This document shows, in pieces, positions 58,906 to 64,000 of a stretch of DNA of 64,000 bases. Position 1 is the first letter of the stretch, and each line of letters starts with the position of its first letter. The stretch is from Palsa-883 sp035486355 (GTDB taxonomy: Bacteria; Pseudomonadota; Alphaproteobacteria; Acetobacterales; Acetobacteraceae), in the NCBI GenBank assembly GCA_035486355.1, contig DATHNE010000115.1, positions 1 to 64,000 of the forward strand. Direction: 5' to 3'. A model generated the notes under the pieces. It searched no databases. It was not told where the DNA came from and saw nothing but the letters and a program-made list of their open reading frames with translations. A program made the position numbers and the translations under genes.

Positions 58906-59604
58906 GTGTCGTGGCATCCCGCTTCGCCTCGTCTGCTGTTCGCGGCCCTGCTGATGCTGGCGCCCGCGGCCGCCCATGCGGACACACTGCTGCGGCTGAG
59001 CGAGACCGCCACGGTGGTGGCCCATCCGGACGAGCTGGAAGCCGCGTTGCGGGTCGAGGTGGTGTCGCCCAACGCCGCCGACGCCCAACGCCGGGTGAAT
59101 GCCGCCATGGCCGACGCGCTCGCCGCGGCGAAGGCCGTCGCCGGCGTCACCGTGGGCTCCGGCGGATATTTCGTCTGGCGCGTCAGCCCACCACAGGACC
59201 GGCCTGAGCGTTGGCAGGCCAACCAATCGCTCACCCTTACCAGCCATGACGGCGCTGCTCTGTTGAAGCTGGTGGGCGAGCTGCAGCAGAAAGGCCTGCT
59301 GGTCGGCCAGCTCGGCTGGCATCTGTCCGACGCGGCCGAGCACACCGCGCAGGCGGACGCCACGCGCAAGGCGATCGCGGCCTTGCGGGGCCGCGCGGAC
59401 GACGCCGCGGCGCTGCTGGATCTGCGGTTCGGTTCCTTCAAGGAAGTGCGGCTGAATGGCACGCGCCCGCAGCCGATCATGCTGCAGCGGGCGACCACCA
59501 TGCCGATGAGCGTGTCTGCAGCAGCCTCGCCACCCAGCGCCGAGCCGGCCGACGTCACAGTCAGCGCGACCGCCGAGGCGGATGTGGAGCTATTGCCGAA
59601 GTGA
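58906..59604 (+). CDS. SIMPL-domain (DUF541) periplasmic protein
   Basis: A 232-residue protein with a Sec signal peptide (LLFAALLMLAPAAAHA, cleavage after A25) followed by a SIMPL domain: LSETATVVAHPDELEAAL, RVNAAMADALAAAKAVAGV and the later Q-A-N-Q-S-L-T-L-T strand. The C-terminus VTVSATAEADVEL closes the domain. These proteins form periplasmic or outer-membrane-associated oligomers (BP26/OMP28-like) of uncertain function. The GTG start has ggagg upstream. Confidence 0.88.
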   Translation: MSWHPASPRLLFAALLMLAPAAAHADTLLRLSETATVVAHPDELEAALRVEVVSPNAADAQRRVNAAMADALAAAKAVAGVTVGSGGYFVWRVSPPQDRPERWQANQSLTLTSHDGAALLKLVGELQQKGLLVGQLGWHLSDAAEHTAQADATRKAIAALRGRADDAAALLDLRFGSFKEVRLNGTRPQPIMLQRATTMPMSVSAAASPPSAEPADVTVSATAEADVELLPK

Positions 59605-59634
59605 CCGACGCGCCAGCGGGCACGGCTGAGGACA

Positions 59635-60660
59635 CGCGGCGCGCCCGAAGACGCGTTGGCGTTGCAGCAGGGGCTCATTGCGGCAGGTGCGGATCTGATC
59701 CCAGCGGATTACCTGTCCCTCGGCCTGGGGCATCACGCGGCCGGACGGAGCGACGACAGCCTCGCCGCGCTGCGCGACGGCGAGCACCGGTTCCCCGAGG
59801 CAGCCGAGATCCACGAAAACCTCGCTGTGCGGCGGCTGCTGGCCGGCCAGCCCGCCGCCTGCATGGCGGCGGCGGAGCGCGCCGTTGCCTTGGGCAGCAC
59901 CAGCCCGAATGCACGACTGCCTGTGCGATGCGGCAACCCGGCTCGGCCGCCCCAATCTGGCCGTGGGACACGGCCAGGCGGGCGCTGGAAGCGAAGGACG
60001 CACTGTTCGGCGGACGGCCCAAGGTGGCGGCGATTCCCCGTGCGTTGCCACCGCCGCTCGATCCCACACAGGCGGCAGAGAACGTGATCGCCGACTGCCT
60101 GTGGGGCGAGGCTCCGACCTATCAGGTGCCGCTGCTGGAAAATACCCGCATCGACGGGCATATGTTCCCCGGCGGGACGGTCCGCGTTTACCACGATGCC
60201 TCGGTGCCGCCGGCGTTTCGCAGCGAGCTGTCGCGCCTGGGGATACAGTTGCGGCTGACGGCACTGCCGGCGGGCGTGCCGCAGCATCGAAACTTGCTGT
60301 GGCGTTTCGATGTGCTGGCCGATCCGACGGTGCGGCGGTTCCTGGTGCGCGACGCCGATGCGCTGTTATCGGTGAAGGAGCGCGTGGCGGTCGATGCGTG
60401 GCTGGCCTCTGACTGCTGGTTCCACACGATGCGGGATTGGTACACCCACACTGGCCTGTCCTCGCGGGCATGTGGCGTGGCGTAGCCAATGTGCTGCCGG
60501 GACCGGATGGGCTGATGCGCGCCTAGACCGGTTGGCGGATGGAGAACGACCACATGGACCAGGATGTCTTGGCAGCGTGCCGTTTCCGCCATCCGGCACG
60601 TTGATGCCCGGACACCATGTCGGGCAGAACGCGATGGTGCATTTCAGGCGAACACCAGGG
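59635..60660 (+). pseudogene. degenerate TPR/glycosyltransferase-like gene
   Basis: Recognisable pieces of one ~330-residue protein family lie in shifting frames. Frame 1: EDALALQQGLIAAGADLIPA and a TPR-like helix ending NLAVRRLLAGQP. Frame 2: MHDCLCDAATRLGRPNLAV. Frame 3: RRALEAKDALFGG, then CLWGEAPTYQVPLLENTRI, YHDASVPPAFRSELSRLGI, FLVRDADALLSVKERVAVDA and MRDWYTHT. Shifting again: LAGMWRGVANVLPGPDGLM, then HMDQDVLA and GHHVGQNAMVHFRR. At least three frameshifts and a deletion are present. The intact family appears in Acetobacteraceae surface gene clusters. Confidence 0.7.
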
Positions 60661-60670
60661 ATAGACATCA

Positions 60671-60708
60671 CTGTCATTGCTTCGTCGCTGTGCTCCTTGC
60701 AATGACAG
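60671..60708. repeat. REP-like palindrome, gtcattgc family
   Basis: ctgtcattgc and gcaatgacag are perfect 10-base reverse complements around ttcgtcgctgtgctcctt. The core is shared with the element at 47070. It is located between the decayed gene and the convergent enoyl-CoA hydratase gene, where it may end transcription from both sides. Confidence 0.82.
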
Positions 60709-60736
60709 GTCGGTTCGGGTCCGGTGCGTCTGTCGC

Positions 60737-61519
60737 TTACCGTCCCTTGAACACCGGCTTACGCTTGCCGAGGAATGCCTCACGGCCTTCGCGGTGATCC
60801 TCGGTCAGGAACAGCGTGCTTTGCAGATCGCGTTCCTGGGCCAACCCGGCGTCCAGCCCGTCAGCCAGAAGGCGCTTGGTCAGCGCGATGGGCAGCGGAG
60901 CTGAGCCCGCAAGTACGCGAGCACGATCGCGCGCAACGGCCAGCGCTGTCCCTGGCGCCACCACATGATCGATCAGGCCAATCCGTTCGGCCGTCGCCGC
61001 ATCCATCTGTTCGCCATACAGCAGGACCTGCCTCGCACGGCCCATGCCGATACGCTGCGGCAAGGTGTGATTCAGCCCAAGGTCGGCGATCAGCCCGATG
61101 CGGCCGAACCCGGCGGCAAATCGTGAATCCTCCGCCGCAACGATCGTGTCGCAGCACAGCGCAAGCGACAGGCCGGCACCCACCGCGTAGCCTTCCACCG
61201 CCGCGATGATCGGCTTGGCGCAATGCACCATCTGCGTAACCAGGCGATGGGTCGCACGAAAGCGCTCCCGCCCGGCGGCCAAATCCTCAACATTCATACC
61301 GCTGATATCACCGCCCGCGCAGAAGTGCCCGCCAGCGCCGGTCAGCACGATCACCCGGACACCGGGATCGCCCTCGGCACGGCTCAAAGCCTCCGTCAGA
61401 GCCGCCCGCAATGGCATCGACAGTGCATTGCGCCGCTGGGTGTAATTCAGCGTCAAGGTCAGCGTCGCACCGTCGCGGGCTTCCAGCAGCACCGGCGCGC
61501 TCGGGGTCGCGTCGTTCAT
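60737..61519 (-). CDS. enoyl-CoA hydratase/isomerase family protein
   Basis: A 260-residue crotonase-fold protein. The CoA oxyanion-hole signatures are GGHFCAGGDISGM (about 66-78) and EGYAVGAGLSLALCCD; a catalytic Glu expected in FGRIGLIADLGLN is not clearly conserved, since the segment has IADLG where a Glu/Gly pair is usual. It may be an isomerase, hydratase or dehalogenase-type crotonase. Its start lies one base from the CoA-transferase B stop upstream, so they are co-transcribed. Confidence 0.87.
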   Translation of the reverse strand: MNDATPSAPVLLEARDGATLTLTLNYTQRRNALSMPLRAALTEALSRAEGDPGVRVIVLTGAGGHFCAGGDISGMNVEDLAAGRERFRATHRLVTQMVHCAKPIIAAVEGYAVGAGLSLALCCDTIVAAEDSRFAAGFGRIGLIADLGLNHTLPQRIGMGRARQVLLYGEQMDAATAERIGLIDHVVAPGTALAVARDRARVLAGSAPLPIALTKRLLADGLDAGLAQERDLQSTLFLTEDHREGREAFLGKRKPVFKGR

Positions 61520-61520
61520 C

Positions 61521-62186
61521 TCACGCAGGCAAATGCAGCTTGGCGTCCGTGCGTGCCTGCAACGCTTCCAGCGTCAGGCCAGGCGCCATATCAGCCACCA
61601 CGAACCCGCGCGGCGTGACGTCGATCACCGCGAGGTTGCTGTAGACCCGCTTCACCGCGCCCAGGGCCGTCAGCGGGTAGCTGCACTTCGTCACCAGTTT
61701 CGGCGTGCCGTCTTTGGTGGTGTGCTCCATCATCACCCAAAGTCGTTTCGCCCCCGCGGCAAGGTCCATCGCCCCACCAACCGCCGGCGCCGTATCGTTC
61801 TCGCTGGTCGCCCAGTTGGCGATGTCGCCGTTGTCCGCCACCTGGAAGGCGCCGAGCACGCACAGGTCGAGATGCCCGCCGCGGATCATCGAGAAACTGT
61901 CGGCGTGATGACAGTAGCTGCCGCCGGACCGCAGTGTCACATATTGCTTGCCTGCATTGATCAGCCAGCGGTCGATGTCGTCCTCGGGCGGCGCCGGCCC
62001 CATGCCGAGCACACCGTTCTCGGAGTGGAAGATCACCTCGCGATCGAGTGGCACGTGGTCGGCCACGGCGGTCGGAATGCCGATGCCGAGGTTCACGTAC
62101 CAGCCCTCCGGGATGTCCTGCGCAACGCGCGCGGCCATCTGCGGGCGGGTGAATGGTTTGACCTCGGCGAGGACGGTGTCGGGCAT
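61521..62186 (-). CDS. 3-oxoacid CoA-transferase, beta subunit (orphan)
   Basis: A 221-residue succinyl-CoA:3-ketoacid (or acetate/propionate) CoA-transferase B subunit. E56 in the conserved SENG motif (FHSENGVLGMGPAP) is the catalytic glutamate that forms the enzyme-CoA thioester; LGIGIPTAVADHVP and VIDVTPRGF are family core. The ATG 62186 has aaagagg upstream. The alpha subunit gene, normally adjacent, is missing: upstream is only the unknown gene region. It either pairs with an alpha subunit encoded elsewhere or is non-functional. Confidence 0.88.
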   Translation of the reverse strand: MPDTVLAEVKPFTRPQMAARVAQDIPEGWYVNLGIGIPTAVADHVPLDREVIFHSENGVLGMGPAPPEDDIDRWLINAGKQYVTLRSGGSYCHHADSFSMIRGGHLDLCVLGAFQVADNGDIANWATSENDTAPAVGGAMDLAAGAKRLWVMMEHTTKDGTPKLVTKCSYPLTALGAVKRVYSNLAVIDVTPRGFVVADMAPGLTLEALQARTDAKLHLPA

Positions 62187-62321
62187 ACGAGCCTCTTTGC
62201 GCAATTGTGCCTTGGGCGGTCCGCGACAGATGTAGCGCGCTTCGGCGACACGGCCAACCGGCCGAGGCTGCAGTACCCTCGGCCAGCTGGGTCCGATAAG
62301 ACGCTTGCCCTGGCTTTCAGC

Positions 62322-64000
62322 TCATCCGTGCAGCGGCCGCGGGGCCCGCCGTAGCGCCACCGACACCACGCGGTGGTCCGCGCTCGCGTCCACGCACACG
62401 GTGATCACGAAGCGCTCCATCCAGGCGAGGTAGACCAGCTCCTCCAGATTGTGCTCACAGGCGCGGAAGGCGTGCAGCTGCCCTTCCTCGGTCAGCAGGT
62501 CGAACCCCCCGAAATCGCCAAAGCGATCGTAGAACAGGCCCATGACCTTGCCGGTGTAGCAGTCCTCCTTGACCGGCCCGACGGGACGGGTCGGCGGCTG
62601 ATACCCAGCGGGCGAGGCCGGGATGCCGGCCGCGTTGCCGCCCAGGCCGTCGATCCGGCCCGTGAGATAGCCGATATAGCGCAGCAGCACCGGGTACCAC
62701 CGGTTGGCGGGCTCGATCAGGCCAAGACGCCATTTCAGCACCGCGAGCAGGTTCTCATCCCCCGGCAGGATGGTGCTGTCTGGCTGCACCGGGATCCGGA
62801 CCAGGAAGCTGCCGGTCACGTACCGCCACAGCAGCCGCTGCGGGATGACCGCATTCACCTGCAGTTGCGGCACCGGCGGCGGCGGTGGGGGCGGCGGCAC
62901 GACGACCTGGCGCGTGCTGATCCGCCGCACCAACACGTCGAACTGCTGGCCATAGGTGACCGTGGACGGCAATTGCACCGTCAGCAATCCGGCAAAGCTG
63001 CCGCCGGCCCCGGTTGCGATCGGCACGTAGCTGACCGGGCCGGTGACCTGCCACTGGATGGTATTGGCATCCGCGGCAGCGAGCGTCTGCGCAGGATACA
63101 GCGTCGAGGCCAGCTGCAGCACCGATGAGGCACTGACTGCGGGCAAGTACAGGTTGGCCACGCTGCCCACCGGCACCTGGCCCCAGTCGAACATCATCTC
63201 GTCGGGGTAACTGAGGATGCTGATCGGGTCCGCCGACTGCGGCGGCGGGCTGGGCCGCAGGTCGACCGATTGCGGAACGATATGCGTGGCGGGATAGCCC
63301 GGATTGCTCGACGGGATGATCTGCAGATTGCGCTGCGCGAGCTTGTCGGAGTTCTCCGGGTTTTCGATCGTGCCGCCGGTGTTCTCGATCGGCGCGTCCG
63401 TATAGGCGATCTGCGCCACCAGGCAGCTATGCTGGCTGGCGGGCAGCCAGTACTGGATCTGGTGGCTGTTGATCAGGTTCGACGGGTCGTAGACGTTGAG
63501 GAAGCAACCATAGAACGCCCAGGCATAGTCCTGTCCGGTGGGGATTTCGATGGTCTGGTTGTTGACGCCGTTGCTGCCGTAGTCCGAGGGATTGTTGGCG
63601 TAGTTGGCGGTGGCGAAGAACGGCAACGAACACCCGTTGATGGTACCGCTGCCATCGGTGCCCGGCAGCGGGCTTTGCGGGTCCGTGAGGCTGCCCGTGC
63701 TGGGATAGGTGACAAAGGGATCGGTGTTGGTCACCGCGGTGGTGGTATTGATGTAGTCGGTATCGAAGGTCTGTGTGGTGAACACACGGAAGAACACCTT
63801 CACGTTCGACGCCTCGCCGGACGGGCCGGAGGCGCCCTTCAAGCGCACCCGTGCGATCGCAAAGTTGTAGTTGTTGTTCGTTCCGGATTTCCAATCGACC
63901 GTCGAATCGCCGCTCAACGCGGTATCCTGTGCCGGCAGCACCGTGTCCAGCGGATCAGAGAGGTTGGTGTCCGGCGGCGTGTAGTTCGGGTTCAGGTAGC
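62322..64000 (-). CDS. large hypothetical protein, N-terminus beyond the window
   Basis: The frame is open to the right edge and gives at least ~558 residues; ATG/GTG starts inside the window are not convincing. I do not recognise a family. The visible N-terminal part is Asn/Thr/Ser/Pro-rich and beta-like (NTTTAVTNTDPFVTYPSTGS), with VKVFFRVFTTQTFDTDY. A Pro8 run (PPPPPPPP) near 62900 links to a C-terminal region with GDENLLAVLKWRLGLIEPANRW and VMGLFYDRFGDFGGF. The latter resembles a small domain seen in several uncharacterised proteobacterial proteins. Composition differs from neighbours, possibly acquired. Extracellular or surface role is guessed. Confidence 0.7.
   Translation of the reverse strand, partial: YLNPNYTPPDTNLSDPLDTVLPAQDTALSGDSTVDWKSGTNNNYNFAIARVRLKGASGPSGEASNVKVFFRVFTTQTFDTDYINTTTAVTNTDPFVTYPSTGSLTDPQSPLPGTDGSGTINGCSLPFFATANYANNPSDYGSNGVNNQTIEIPTGQDYAWAFYGCFLNVYDPSNLINSHQIQYWLPASQHSCLVAQIAYTDAPIENTGGTIENPENSDKLAQRNLQIIPSSNPGYPATHIVPQSVDLRPSPPPQSADPISILSYPDEMMFDWGQVPVGSVANLYLPAVSASSVLQLASTLYPAQTLAAADANTIQWQVTGPVSYVPIATGAGGSFAGLLTVQLPSTVTYGQQFDVLVRRISTRQVVVPPPPPPPPVPQLQVNAVIPQRLLWRYVTGSFLVRIPVQPDSTILPGDENLLAVLKWRLGLIEPANRWYPVLLRYIGYLTGRIDGLGGNAAGIPASPAGYQPPTRPVGPVKEDCYTGKVMGLFYDRFGDFGGFDLLTEEGQLHAFRACEHNLEELVYLAWMERFVITVCVDASADHRVVSVALRRAPRPLHG

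Overview
The window is a GC-rich, densely coding chromosomal segment of an alphaproteobacterium, most likely an Acetobacteraceae/Rhodospirillales-type organism. This is inferred from gene content: a mnmG-rsmG-parA-parB block with parS sites, an ELM1-family protein, a small basic conserved protein downstream of tRNA-Thr, a HiPIP-type iron-sulfur protein and a SahR-like box before ahcY. No rRNA, CRISPR array, insertion sequence or intact prophage was found. One tRNA gene (Thr, GGT) is present.

Layout. 1-352 is the end of an MFS transporter. 628-3200 holds hisA, hisF, hisE and a HIT-family gene. 3234-6035 (minus) holds a Rieske oxygenase alpha/beta pair and an alpha/beta hydrolase. 6036-7419 is a decayed stretch with a frameshifted Stf0-type sulfotransferase. 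7420-9692 has a PuuE-like deacetylase divergent from an MFS transporter. 9846-11209 is an ECF sigma/anti-sigma pair. 11454-30714 is a surface-carbohydrate region. Its core is a tightly coupled plus-strand run (about 16641-26620) encoding a nucleotidyltransferase-sugar kinase fusion, a second sugar nucleotidyltransferase, two NAD-dependent sugar enzymes, a GmhA-like isomerase, a split transketolase, an MDR dehydrogenase, a HAD-like protein, a phosphotransferase and a methyltransferase. Glycosyltransferase-like genes, more methyltransferases, an RmlD-like reductase, an ELM1 protein and a 628-residue protein of unknown function flank it. I infer a pathway for an activated unusual sugar, probably heptose-derived, and its modification; this is the best candidate for an undescribed system here.

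30715-34397 contains fused remnants of a tail-collar protein and a GNAT acetyltransferase, then a DHA2 exporter, a quinone oxidoreductase and an alkylated-DNA repair gene. 34414-37894 has tRNA-Thr, a small basic protein and an operon of alpha/beta hydrolase, flavin monooxygenase-like and TauD-like genes. 37896-42718 (minus) is mnmG-rsmG-parA-parB-yqgE, with two parS-like sites embedded in coding starts, suggesting proximity to the chromosomal origin. 42837-47036 has a DedA protein, an EF-G paralogue, a zinc-ribbon protein and pdxA. 47132-53963 (minus) carries ilvE, sucA, sucB and lpdA (2-oxoglutarate dehydrogenase). 54266-55564 is ahcY.

55749-64000 is more mixed: a small TTG-start gene, a frameshifted DMT permease, a Tat-type amidohydrolase with a HiPIP partner, a SIMPL-domain protein, a decayed TPR/glycosyltransferase-like gene, an enoyl-CoA hydratase, an orphan CoA-transferase B subunit, and a large unknown protein running off the right edge. 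Palindromic REP-like elements lie in several spacers (3211, 9705, 47070, 49802, 60671). All function calls come from reading motifs and remembered family features; no database search was run.
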